From Lysobacter sp. Root76 (GTDB lineage Bacteria; Pseudomonadota; Gammaproteobacteria; Xanthomonadales; Xanthomonadaceae): DNA of 64,000 nucleotides. The stretch lies in assembly GCF_001428685.1 (NCBI RefSeq), contig NZ_LMIK01000005.1:939541-1003540 (forward strand), written 5' to 3'. Both the position numbers and the translations under genes were made by a program. The notes beneath the pieces were generated by a model. That model did no database searches and was not told the origin of the DNA. It worked only from the letters and a program-made list of their open reading frames with translations. This document shows, in pieces, positions 11,501 to 18,840 of the stretch. Position 1 is the stretch's first letter. Each line of letters opens with the position of its first letter.

Positions 11501-11944
11501 GCGGCTGAGGTGGTAAAGGGTGCTGTGGCGAATCCTGTCGGCCTTGCCGAGGGTGGGAGAAGCTACGTCGTCGGCCTGTATGGGTACTACAAGAACGTAC
11601 TCGCACAGGCTGGATTGTTGGGGGGCGAAGCGCAAAAGGATTCGGCTATTGCTGCCTCGAATGTGGCGGCGACTCTCGAATTCGCGGCAAAGAATCCTGG
11701 ATTAGTGAAGGATGTCGCGTGGAATGCGTTTAAGCATTCAAGCCCTTCCCAGCGCGTCCGTTTGGAGTCTCGGATCATGGGACGGCTGGCAACCGGCGCT
11801 GCGGTCAGTCGCGCCCTAGGTACTCCTATCGGATTGTCGATGGCGGCGAATGCGGCGACCGGCAATGCGCTCCTTACTGCGGAGAAGTATCCGACGCCCC
11901 AGGCGGTGATCCATTCCGTGATCTTCGGGCAGGCGCAGGAGTGA
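8582..11944 (+). CDS. Exported Ig-like/RHS protein with C-terminal tip, C-terminal half
   Basis: This 1120-residue protein has its own N-terminal signal (basic stretch, then hydrophobic residues 21-40 ending AVAAAG). Residues about 40-215 look like two Ig-like domains (the second containing the CTIPWGGNACYTTINW-type cysteine pair). Residues about 216-406 are two Big_7-like Ig domains (APSVALTAPA, PPSVVLTAPA). The RHS part starts abruptly at VARRYVYDTYQQLC near residue 408 and runs through YD repeats to the RHS core (GRFLSVDP, NPYSFVDPDG, with DPDGRD at 929-934). The last 186 residues are the variable tip, Ala/Gly-rich and more AT-rich than the shell, with no toxin family I recognise. It may be a nuclease, a pore former or something inert. 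No immunity-gene-sized frame lies between its stop and gspE. An inner start near residue 21 is possible. Confidence 0.87.
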   Translation: MCKTRNVMAPRERASKVPLRMAMWLWLLLATLLPGLAVAAAGPTLSFSYPAAPEMNFAAPANVKVLLNATAGCGPINIFVTGPGLDTSINNGDTLSNLPPGRYFIDAYFEMCDRRWLETPVSNGRAFNVLGGSITASPQTCTIPWGGNACYTTINWSSNAANAEVWYSLPDGSIMTRWASGQNGSATGGIDSRGLRFYLKSGDLTLATVDVSAVPTNNAAPSVALTAPAQNQVFLAGSAIALTANASDADDGVQRVEFLVDGIKMGEDTSAPYELHWTMLEGSHAVTARAFDTRGAQTTSAAVNIIGNGPPSVVLTAPANGATSVLPGSFLLKANASDPDGIARVEFVANSVVVSSDTVAPYEFQWSGVGVGTHSVHAVATDGRGSQTASAAVTVTVTQPPSGPTGVARRYVYDTYQQLCKVIEPETGATVMGYDAAGNLVWSAAGLDLPDPNNCNTSEGYASGRRVDRGYDQRNRLHTLAFPDGRGNQTWIYTPDGLAKEVSTSNDGPDQGVVVNTYAYNKRRLLSAETQAQPGAYTGLIAYAYDAYGNRSRYTTPDGQPIDYANNALGQPVAVSSNWGNHATGISYYPNGAIKQFTYGNGVVHTLTQNARQLPSSSADAGVTRLDYTYDPNGNVNGILDRVRGDTYSRWMTYDHRDRLTAAGSCSFLGDCWHRFTYDPLDNLKSWSLGGVKDYATYYYDDRNRLTNIRNTAGAAVVGLSYDPQGNLENKNGQGYRFDYGNRLRAVVDKEAYLYDAQGRRVATTGRPDTTYSRSFYSLDGQLLMSEDHHTGEAQNDSHPELTVPHVYLNGSLLATIEWNRAAGNGQLKYHHTDALGSPIAVTNASGAVIDRTDWEPYGAAIGKPNYNGVGYTGHVMDGATGLTYMQQRYYDQSLGRFLSVDPVTAYENGPELFNRYAYVHNNPYSFVDPDGRDAEERTDWTSMSAHPTLGSSLASGAEVVEQRFAAKQQSNLAAEVVKGAVANPVGLAEGGRSYVVGLYGYYKNVLAQAGLLGGEAQKDSAIAASNVAATLEFAAKNPGLVKDVAWNAFKHSSPSQRVRLESRIMGRLATGAAVSRALGTPIGLSMAANAATGNALLTAEKYPTPQAVIHSVIFGQAQE

Positions 11945-12071
11945 CACGAGGTAGAGCCTGGGCTGGCGCGCTTAAGACTTAAGACTGGGTAAATGCCGTT
12001 AAGTTGGGGCCGCTGACGTCGAGCGAGCAAACGAAACTGCTAAAGTCCGGGTTCACGCGCAGGAGGGTGAC

Positions 12072-13844
12072 GTGAACGCAGTAGCCACCAATATGGGATC
12101 GCCCGGGGATCCGGAACCCGGGCCGGCCACCGCCGAGGCCGGGGCCGGAGGCCCGCAGGCCGCCGTCGACGCGGCCATCGTCGAGGCCCTGCTGGCCAAG
12201 GGCCGGCTCAAGGAGCCGGACCTGGCGCGCGCGCGCCGCCTGCAGGAGGAAACCGGCGGCAGCCTGCTGGCGCTGCTGGCCCGGCTGGGCCTGGTATCGG
12301 AGCGCGACCACGCCGAAACCGTGGCCGCGGTGCTGGACCTGCCCCTGGTCAGCGTCAAGGACGCACCGGAATTACCTCCGGAAGGTGTCGCCCTGACACC
12401 CAAATTCATGAAGCAATTCGCGGTTTGCCCGGTCCGCGAGACCGAGCAGGCGGTCGAAGTGCTGATGGCCGACCCGCAGGACGTCTACACCCTGGACGCG
12501 CTGCGCCTGGCCACCCAGCGCGATGTCCGCCCGTACGTGGCGCTGCGCTCGGAGATCGGCGACCTGATCGAGCGCTGGCACGGCCAGGGCCGCAGCGCGA
12601 TGGGCGCGATCGTCGAGACCGCCGAAGGCGAGGGCAGCGGCGATCTGGACGATGTCGAGCATCTGCGCGACCTCGCCTCCGAGGCGCCGGTGATCCGGCT
12701 GGTGAACCTGGTGATCCAGCGCGCGGTCGAGCTGCGCGCCTCCGACATCCATATCGAGCCGTTCGAGAACCGCCTGAAGGTGCGCTATCGCGTCGACGGC
12801 GTGCTGGCCGAGGGCGAGAGCCCGCCGGCCAACCTGACCGCGGCGGTGATCAGCCGCATCAAGATCATGGCCAAGCTCAACATCGCCGAGCGCCGCCTGC
12901 CGCAGGACGGCCGCATCATGCTGCGCGTGCAGGGCAAGGAGCTGGACCTGCGCGTGAGCACGGTGCCGACCGCGCACGGCGAGTCGGTGGTGATGCGACT
13001 GCTGGACCGCGAGACGGTGGTGTTCGATTTCCACAAGCTGGGCTTCACCGACAACTTCCTGCCGCAGTTCCAGAAAGTGCTGGACCAGCCGCATGGCATC
13101 TTGCTGGTGACCGGCCCGACCGGCTCGGGCAAGACCACCACGCTGTACACCGCGCTGAGCAAGCTCAACACCAGCGACGTCAAGATCATCACCGTCGAAG
13201 ACCCGGTCGAATATCAGATCGAGGGCATCAACCAGATCCAGGCCAAGCCGCAGATCGGCCTGGATTTCGCCCACGCGCTGCGCTCGATCGTGCGACAGGA
13301 TCCGGACATCATCATGATCGGCGAAATGCGCGATCTGGAAACCGCGCGCATCGCGATCCAGTCCGCGCTGACCGGTCACCTGGTGCTGAGCACGCTGCAC
13401 ACCAACAACGCCGCCGGCGGCATCACCCGCCTGCTCGACATGGGCGTCGAGGACTATCTGCTGACCTCGACCATCAACGGCATCCTGGCCCAGCGCCTGG
13501 TGCGCCGGCTGGAGCCGACCCACGCCGAGAAGTACCCGGCCTCGCCGGAGGAAATCGACAAGTTCGATCTGCGCAAGTACCAGCCGCAGGGCGAGATCTT
13601 CCTGTACCACCCGCGCGGTTCGGCGCTGGCGCCGACCGGCTACCACGGCCGCACCACGATCATGGAATTTCTGGTCATGAACGACGAGCTGCGGCGCGCG
13701 GTGATGCGTCACGCCGGCATGGGCGAGATCGAGCAGCTCGCGCGCGAGGCCGGCATGCGCACCATGTACGAGGACGGCATCGCCAAGGCGCTGGCCGGTT
13801 ACACCACGATCGAGGAAGTGCTGCGCGTCACCGAGGACGCGTGA
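12072..13844 (+). CDS. gspE: Type II secretion ATPase GspE (XpsE)
   Basis: This 590-residue hexameric ATPase drives pseudopilus assembly at the inner membrane and docks on GspL and GspF. It starts with GTG at 12072, five bases after AGGAGG. The order is an N1E-type domain (about 30-170), an N2E domain with SDIHIEP and the RLPQDGR motif, then the RecA-like domain: Walker A GPTGSGKTT (348-356), and the Walker B region GEMRD (417-421), with ALTGHLVLSTLHTN after it. The segment between the Walker B region and the end, where many GspE proteins carry a four-cysteine zinc knuckle, has no cysteine here (RRLEPTHAEKYPAS, later LYHPRG). It is the first gene of the xps-type operon and is followed by a small extra gene before gspF. 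Confidence 0.97.
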   Translation: MNAVATNMGSPGDPEPGPATAEAGAGGPQAAVDAAIVEALLAKGRLKEPDLARARRLQEETGGSLLALLARLGLVSERDHAETVAAVLDLPLVSVKDAPELPPEGVALTPKFMKQFAVCPVRETEQAVEVLMADPQDVYTLDALRLATQRDVRPYVALRSEIGDLIERWHGQGRSAMGAIVETAEGEGSGDLDDVEHLRDLASEAPVIRLVNLVIQRAVELRASDIHIEPFENRLKVRYRVDGVLAEGESPPANLTAAVISRIKIMAKLNIAERRLPQDGRIMLRVQGKELDLRVSTVPTAHGESVVMRLLDRETVVFDFHKLGFTDNFLPQFQKVLDQPHGILLVTGPTGSGKTTTLYTALSKLNTSDVKIITVEDPVEYQIEGINQIQAKPQIGLDFAHALRSIVRQDPDIIMIGEMRDLETARIAIQSALTGHLVLSTLHTNNAAGGITRLLDMGVEDYLLTSTINGILAQRLVRRLEPTHAEKYPASPEEIDKFDLRKYQPQGEIFLYHPRGSALAPTGYHGRTTIMEFLVMNDELRRAVMRHAGMGEIEQLAREAGMRTMYEDGIAKALAGYTTIEEVLRVTEDA

Positions 13845-13885
13845 CCGCATCGCGGCCGCGCGCAACATCCACAGAGGCAGAGCGT

Positions 13886-14350
13886 ATGAAGATCGCAACG
13901 GTAAGGATATCGGGCGTGTGTCTGCTGGCCGCCGCGCTGGCCTTGGCCGGCGCCGCCCAGGCGGCGGGCAAGCCCGCGGCGAAATCGCTGGACAAGGCCG
14001 CGCTGCCGGCCGGCTTCGCGATCGGTAAGGGCCAGCCGCCGCTGGCGCTGAAGGTCGAACTCGCCGACGGCCAGGCCACGAGCACGGTGGTGAGCGACGC
14101 CGCCCAGGCCAACGTCACCGCCAGCGGCAGCGCCGACGGCGGCGAGACCATGCTGACGATCCGCCACGATCTCGCGGTCGCGCTCAAGTTCGATCTGTAC
14201 GTGTCGTCCGATGGCGAGCGCTTCGAGTACACCAGTTCCTGTGCGGTGACGCCGGGCATTTCCAGTTTCGAGATGTGGTCGCGTCCGATCCGGGCCTTCG
14301 CGCTGGGCAACCCGCGCGTGGTGCCGGCCGGGCGCATGGCCTGCGACTGA
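13886..14350 (+). CDS. Small secreted protein of unknown function in the T2SS operon
   Basis: This 154-residue protein has a clear Sec signal peptide (hydrophobic residues about 8-24, cleavage after AQA at 26). The mature part is beta-rich in appearance and has two cysteines near its end, in SSCAVTPG and at MACD, that could form a disulfide. A start at 13886 is supported by AGAGGCAGAG upstream. It sits 41 bases after gspE and 7 bases before gspF, so it is almost certainly co-transcribed with the secretion genes, although the classical xps operon has gspE and gspF adjacent. I do not recognise a family. It could be a periplasmic accessory of the secreton, or cargo. Confidence 0.8.
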   Translation: MKIATVRISGVCLLAAALALAGAAQAAGKPAAKSLDKAALPAGFAIGKGQPPLALKVELADGQATSTVVSDAAQANVTASGSADGGETMLTIRHDLAVALKFDLYVSSDGERFEYTSSCAVTPGISSFEMWSRPIRAFALGNPRVVPAGRMACD

Positions 14351-14357
14351 GCCGCCG

Positions 14358-15575
14358 ATGCCCCTGTACCACTACAAGGCCCTTAACGCCCGCGGCGAAA
14401 TGCTCGACGGGCAGATGGAGGCGGCGACCAACGCCGAGGTCGTGCAGCGCCTGCAGGAGCAGGGCCATCTGCCGGTCGAAGCCAAGCTCGCCAGCGAATC
14501 CGGCGGCGCGTCGGTGTGGAAGGGGCTGTTCAAGCCCAAGCCCTTCGCCGGTGCGCGCCTGGTCCAGTTCACCCAGCAGTTGGCGACCCTGCTCGGCGCC
14601 GGCCAGCCGCTGGACCGTGCGCTGACGATCCTGCTGGAACTGCCCGAGGACGAGGCGGCCCAGCGCACGATCACCGATGTGCGCGACGCGGTGCGCAGCG
14701 GCGCCTCGCTGTCGGCGGCGCTGGAGCGCCAGCACGGCACGTTTTCGCGGCTATACATCAACATGATCCGTGCCGGCGAGGCCGGCGGCAGCATGCACGA
14801 GACGCTGTCGCGCCTGGCCGACTACCTGGAGCGCAGCCGCGCCTTGCAGGGCCGCGTCATCAACGCGTTGATCTATCCCGCGATCCTGGTGGTGATGGTC
14901 GGCGCGAGTCTGCTGTTCCTGCTCGGCTACGTGGTGCCGCAGTTCGCGGCCATGTACGAAAGCCTGGACGCGCCGCTGCCGTTCTTCACCAAGATCGTGC
15001 TCAGCATCGGTCTGTTCGTGCGCGATTGGTGGGTGCTGCTGATCGCCACGCCGGCGCTGGGCGTGTGGTGGTTCGACCGCAAGCGCCGCGATCCGGTGTT
15101 CCGCGAGGCGCTGGACGGCTGGCTGCTGAAGCGAAAGTTCGCCGGCGCCCTGGTCGCCAAGATCGAAACCGCGCGCCTGGCGCGCACGCTCGGCACCCTG
15201 GTGCGCAACGGCGTGCCGCTGATGACCGCGCTGGGGATCGGGCGCAACGTGCTGGACAACCGCGTGCTCGCGGCCGATGTCGAGGCCGCGGCCGAGGAGG
15301 TCAAGAACGGCGTCGCCCTGTCGACCGCGCTGGGCAAGGGCAAGCGCTTCCCGCGCCTGGCCCTGCAGATGATCCAGGTCGGCGAGGAATCCGGCGCGCT
15401 CGACACCATGCTGGTCAAGACCGCCGAGACCTTCGAGCACGAAACCAGCCTGGCCCTGGACCGCATGCTGGCGGCGATGGTGCCGGTGATCACGGTGGTC
15501 CTGGCCGGCGTGGTCGGCACCGTGGTGCTGGCGGTGCTGACCCCGCTGTACGATCTGACCAATGCGATCGGCTGA
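14358..15575 (+). CDS. gspF: Type II secretion inner-membrane platform protein GspF
   Basis: This 405-residue protein has the two tandem T2SF domains of the GspF/PilC family, each a cytoplasmic helical bundle. Transmembrane segments lie about residues 165-190 (ILVVMVGASLLFLLGYVV), 215-235 and 375-400 (VITVVLAGVVGTVVLAVL). The start is MPLYHYKALNARGE, the normal N-terminus for the family. The repeated FxxxGxxxG-like signature is seen as MIRAGEAGGSMHETL and MIQVGEESGALDTML. GspF couples GspE to pseudopilin insertion. A 243-bp gap follows before gspG. Confidence 0.97.
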   Translation: MPLYHYKALNARGEMLDGQMEAATNAEVVQRLQEQGHLPVEAKLASESGGASVWKGLFKPKPFAGARLVQFTQQLATLLGAGQPLDRALTILLELPEDEAAQRTITDVRDAVRSGASLSAALERQHGTFSRLYINMIRAGEAGGSMHETLSRLADYLERSRALQGRVINALIYPAILVVMVGASLLFLLGYVVPQFAAMYESLDAPLPFFTKIVLSIGLFVRDWWVLLIATPALGVWWFDRKRRDPVFREALDGWLLKRKFAGALVAKIETARLARTLGTLVRNGVPLMTALGIGRNVLDNRVLAADVEAAAEEVKNGVALSTALGKGKRFPRLALQMIQVGEESGALDTMLVKTAETFEHETSLALDRMLAAMVPVITVVLAGVVGTVVLAVLTPLYDLTNAIG

Positions 15576-15818
15576 ACGCGGGGCCGCGGAACTGCGACGG
15601 ATTGCCCCGTTCAGGCTCGCGCCTAGCGGTCCGGATCGGCGCGATTCCGCCGTTTTGAACGCAAGCTGTACCGCTTCCCGCGCGGCTGTTCCGGCGCCGG
15701 GATCGCGGCACAGAATCGAGCTGGACCTCGCCGCACCGGAATCGTTCCGGCGAGCGGCGGTCGAATCGGAGCCCGGGGGCAGCGGGACCGCCTCTTCTGT
15801 GTACCCAACCACCTACGG
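15576..15818. other. gspF-gspG intergenic region, 243 bp
   Basis: This is the only long gap inside the secretion operon. An 86-codon frame at 15562-15822 crosses it but has no ribosome-binding site, overlaps gspF and has no recognisable protein features, so I do not call it a gene. The position just before the major pseudopilin would suit an internal promoter or processing site for extra gspG expression. I see no convincing promoter motif. Confidence 0.45.
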
Positions 15819-16259
15819 ATGAACGAAATGCGAAACCCCCGTTCCCTGCGTCGCCCGTCCGCCGCCCTGCAGCGCGGCATGAGCCTGATCGAAATCATCA
15901 TCGTGATCGTGCTGATCGGCGCGGTGATGACGGTGGTCGGAGCCAAGGTGTTCGGCGCCAACGACAATGCCAAGTTCAAGCTCGCCAAGACCCAGGTCCA
16001 GACCCTGGCCGGCAAGGTCGAGTCCTTCCAGATGGACACCGGCCGCCTCCCCGGATCGCTGGAGGAACTGGTCAAGGCGCCGTCCGACGCCAGCGGCTGG
16101 CTCGGCCCCTACGTCAAGGAAAGCGACCTCAAGGACCCCTGGGGCCATCCGATCGAATACCGTTCGCCGGGCGAAGGCCGCGACTTCGACGTGGTGATCC
16201 TGGGCAAGGACGGCAAGCCCGGCGGCACCAGCGTCGACGGCGACATCAAGTTCGAGTAA
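15819..16259 (+). CDS. gspG: Major pseudopilin GspG
   Basis: This 146-residue major subunit of the type II pseudopilus has a prepilin leader of about 20 residues ending in QRG, cut before M-S-L-I-E. Glu+5 is present, but the residue at +1 is Met rather than the common Phe. The hydrophobic helix IIIVIVLIGAVMTVVG follows. The globular part has the DPWGHPIEYRSPG and Asp-rich C-terminal region typical of GspG calcium binding (GKDGKPGG). An ATG three codons downstream, at 15828, has an equally good upstream context, so the start is not settled. An unlinked prepilin peptidase must process it. Confidence 0.95.
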   Translation: MNEMRNPRSLRRPSAALQRGMSLIEIIIVIVLIGAVMTVVGAKVFGANDNAKFKLAKTQVQTLAGKVESFQMDTGRLPGSLEELVKAPSDASGWLGPYVKESDLKDPWGHPIEYRSPGEGRDFDVVILGKDGKPGGTSVDGDIKFE

Positions 16260-16266
16260 GCCGCCG

Positions 16267-16800
16267 ATGAAGCTGTTGCGGCATCGCCCTTCCGCTCCCG
16301 CGAGGCGAGACCGGGGCCCTGCCGCGGCGCGGGCGGCCGCGGCGCCGGCACGCGCGGCGCGCGGTTTCAGCCTGCTGGAAATGCTGCTGGTGATCGCGCT
16401 GATCGCCGCCATCGGCCTGTTGGCGGCGTTCGCGTTCACCGGCGGCATCGCCGGCATGCAGTTGCGCAGCAATGCCAAGGAGATCGCCGCGCAGTTGCGC
16501 TACACCCGCACCCAGGCGATTGCGACCGGCAACAAGCAGACCTTCACCATCGACCCGGGCGCGCATACCTGGACGGCGCCGAACGGGCGCTCCGGCGAGA
16601 TTCCGAAATCCCTGAAAGTGTCCTTCCTCGGCGCGCGCCAGGTGCAGCCGCGCGATGGCGAGGGCGCGATCGCGTTCTTCAACGACGGCGCTTCCACCGG
16701 CGGCCGCATCCAGATCAGCGCCAAACGCGCCGCCTGGAACGTCGATGTGACCTGGCTCACCGGCGAAGTGCGGCTCAAGCGCACCGAGGCACGCCCATGA
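16267..16800 (+). CDS. gspH: Minor pseudopilin GspH
   Basis: This 177-residue minor pseudopilin has the processing site ARG-FSLLE, with cleavage after residue 33 and Glu+5 present. The leader is long and very Ala/Arg-rich for this family, so a later start cannot be excluded, though no better in-frame start is obvious. The mature protein has the GspH pattern QLRYTRTQAIATGNKQTF. It lies 7 bases after gspG and overlaps gspI by 4 bases. Confidence 0.92.
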   Translation: MKLLRHRPSAPARRDRGPAAARAAAAPARAARGFSLLEMLLVIALIAAIGLLAAFAFTGGIAGMQLRSNAKEIAAQLRYTRTQAIATGNKQTFTIDPGAHTWTAPNGRSGEIPKSLKVSFLGARQVQPRDGEGAIAFFNDGASTGGRIQISAKRAAWNVDVTWLTGEVRLKRTEARP

Positions 16801-17258
16801 GCGCCGCGCCGCTGCGTCGGTCCGGCTGGAGCGCGCCGCGCGCGGCGCGCGGCTACACCTTGATCGAAGTCATCATCGCGTTCGCGCTGCTGGCGCTGGC
16901 GATGACGCTGTTGCTGGGCACGCTGACCGGCGCGGCCCGGCAGGTGCGCTGGTCCGGCGACGCCGGGCGCGCGGCGCTGCATGCGCAATCGCTGCTGGAC
17001 CAGGTCGGCGTGGCCGCGCCGCTGACGCCGGGTCAGCAAAGCGGCGATTTCGAGGAAGGCCGCTACCGCTGGACCCTGGGCGTCGCGCCCTGGCGCGACC
17101 GCGCCGTGGCCGCGGCGGCGCAGCCGGTGGACGTGAACGGCCCGCAGTTGTTCGAGTTGACCCTGGCGGTGGAGTGGGGCGACGGCGGTCCCGCGCAGCG
17201 CTTCCAGTTGCGCAGCCTGCGCAGCGCGCTGCCCGGCGCCGAGGCGGCGCTGCCATGA
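16797..17258 (+). CDS. gspI: Minor pseudopilin GspI
   Basis: This 153-residue protein has prepilin leader residues 1-19 ending ARG, then YTLIEVIIAFALLALAM with Glu+5. GspI forms the pseudopilus tip with GspJ and GspK. The start codon overlaps the gspH stop (ATGA at 16797-16800), and the stop overlaps the gspJ start in the same way, which implies translational coupling. Confidence 0.93.
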   Translation: MSAAPLRRSGWSAPRAARGYTLIEVIIAFALLALAMTLLLGTLTGAARQVRWSGDAGRAALHAQSLLDQVGVAAPLTPGQQSGDFEEGRYRWTLGVAPWRDRAVAAAAQPVDVNGPQLFELTLAVEWGDGGPAQRFQLRSLRSALPGAEAALP

Positions 17259-17929
17259 TCCGCGCGCCGCGTTCCTTGCCGCGCCGGCAGGCCGTCGCCG
17301 GTTTCACCCTGATCGAGATCCTGCTCGCGACCGTGCTGCTGGCCGCGGGCCTGGCGCTGGCCTTCGCGACCCTGTCGGCCGCGACCCAGACCGCGACCCG
17401 CGGCGAAGCCATGGCCCAACGCAGCGAACGCCAGCGCGCGGTCGAAGGTTTCATGCGCAAGCGCCTGACCGCGACCCGGCCGGTGCCGTTCGGTTTCGAC
17501 CAGGCCAGCGCGCTGCCGCAGCGTTTCATCGGCGATCCCGACCGCATGCGTTTCGTCGCCGACCTGCCGGACTATCTCGGCCGCGGCGGCCCGTATCTGC
17601 ACGATTTCGCGATCGAAAGCGACGGCGACCGGACGCGCATCATGCTGTCGCTGTCGATGGTGCTCGCCGGCCAGACCGTCGAGGAAGAACAGGAGCGTCC
17701 GCCTGAGTTGCTGGTGGAAGGGCTGAAGTCGGCGCGCTTCCGTTACCGCGCGCTGGACGAGACCGGCAAGCTCGGCGAATGGCAGGAGCGTTGGCAGGCG
17801 GTCGAGCAATTGCCGCTGATGGTCGAGGTCACGTTCACCGATGCCGACGGCCACGACTGGCCGCCGCTGGTGGTGTCGCTGCCGCTGGCCGCCAGCGCCG
17901 CGCGCGGCATCGTGCCGGGGCAGATATGA
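17255..17929 (+). CDS. gspJ: Minor pseudopilin GspJ
   Basis: This 224-residue protein has leader residues 1-16 ending AVAG, then [21 protein letters not shown]. The ATG at 17255 overlaps the gspI stop. An upstream in-frame ATG at 17174 lies inside gspI and would destroy the prepilin leader geometry. The soluble part resembles the GspJ beta domain ([25 protein letters not shown]). It is part of the tip complex with GspI and GspK. Confidence 0.92.
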   Translation: MIRAPRSLPRRQAVAGFTLIEILLATVLLAAGLALAFATLSAATQTATRGEAMAQRSERQRAVEGFMRKRLTATRPVPFGFDQASALPQRFIGDPDRMRFVADLPDYLGRGGPYLHDFAIESDGDRTRIMLSLSMVLAGQTVEEEQERPPELLVEGLKSARFRYRALDETGKLGEWQERWQAVEQLPLMVEVTFTDADGHDWPPLVVSLPLAASAARGIVPGQI

Positions 17930-18840
17930 GCGCGCCGCGCACGCCCGCGTTCCTGCGCCAGCGCGGTGCCGCGCTGCTGCTGGTGATGTGGCTGATCGCG
18001 ATGCTGACCGCGCTGATCGGCAGCTTCGCGCTGATGGCGCGGGTCGAGAACCTGCAGGGCCGGCTGTTGGTGCGTGGCATGGTTGCGCAAAACGCTGCGC
18101 GCGCTGGCATGGAATATGCACTGACTCGCGTCGCCCAGAGCGATCCGCGCCTGCAATGGCGCCCCGACGGCACGCCGTATCGCTGGGCCTATGCCGGTGC
18201 CGAGGTCGAAGTGAAGCTGATCGACGAGAACGGCAAGATCGATCTCAACCAGGCCGATCCGGCGCTGTTGACCGCGTTGATACAGGGCGCCGGCGGCATC
18301 GAACAGCAGGCCGACGCGGCGCGGCTGGCTTCGGCGATCGCCGATTGGCGCGATCCCGATCCGCTGACCCAGGTCTCCGGCGGCGCCGAAGACCCCGATT
18401 ACGCCTCCGCGGGCCTGCCCTACGGGGCCAAGGACGCCGAATTCGAAAGCGTGGCCGAACTGGAACAGGTGCTGGGCTTCACTCCGGCGCTGTACGCCAA
18501 GCTGGAGCCCTACCTGACGGTCTACAGCGGCCGTTCCCAGCCCGATCCCGCGTTCGCTGCGGCACCGGTATTGGATGCGATGGGTCTGAATGGTGCCGAT
18601 GTGATCGCGCAGCGTGGCCGCCGTAACCCAGATGGCACACCGATGCCGGGTGGGGGCGTGCCCGGGCAATTGCCCGGGCTCGTCGGCGAAGGCAGTGGCA
18701 CCTATAGTATCGACAGCCGCGCGCGGCTCTCCGATGGCCGCGAGTCGGTATTGCGAGCAGTCGTGCGCGCGGGAGGCGGTGCCGTGCCAGGCATGGCCTA
18801 TACGCCGTTGCGTTGGGAGGAGGGAGCTTCGCCACGATGA
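17926..18840 (+). CDS. gspK: Pseudopilus tip protein GspK
   Basis: This 304-residue GspK caps the pseudopilus. Leader residues 1-14 end RQRG, then [18 protein letters not shown]. Glu+5 is absent, which is normal for GspK and fits its tip position. The large helical insert and the [16 protein letters not shown] segment followed by IADWRDPD are family features. The ATG at 17926 overlaps the gspJ stop, and an in-frame ATG at 17779 lies well inside gspJ. Confidence 0.95.
   Translation: MSAPRTPAFLRQRGAALLLVMWLIAMLTALIGSFALMARVENLQGRLLVRGMVAQNAARAGMEYALTRVAQSDPRLQWRPDGTPYRWAYAGAEVEVKLIDENGKIDLNQADPALLTALIQGAGGIEQQADAARLASAIADWRDPDPLTQVSGGAEDPDYASAGLPYGAKDAEFESVAELEQVLGFTPALYAKLEPYLTVYSGRSQPDPAFAAAPVLDAMGLNGADVIAQRGRRNPDGTPMPGGGVPGQLPGLVGEGSGTYSIDSRARLSDGRESVLRAVVRAGGGAVPGMAYTPLRWEEGASPR

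Noticed and set aside
5694-11944. The RHS pair as one gene broken by a sequencing frameshift
   Set aside because: The gap of 95 bases holds no RHS reading frame, and the second gene has its own signal sequence and Ig domains before the RHS part.
15562-15822. 86-codon frame in the gspF-gspG gap
   Set aside because: It overlaps gspF, has no ribosome-binding site, and reads as low-complexity Arg/Ala/Pro sequence.
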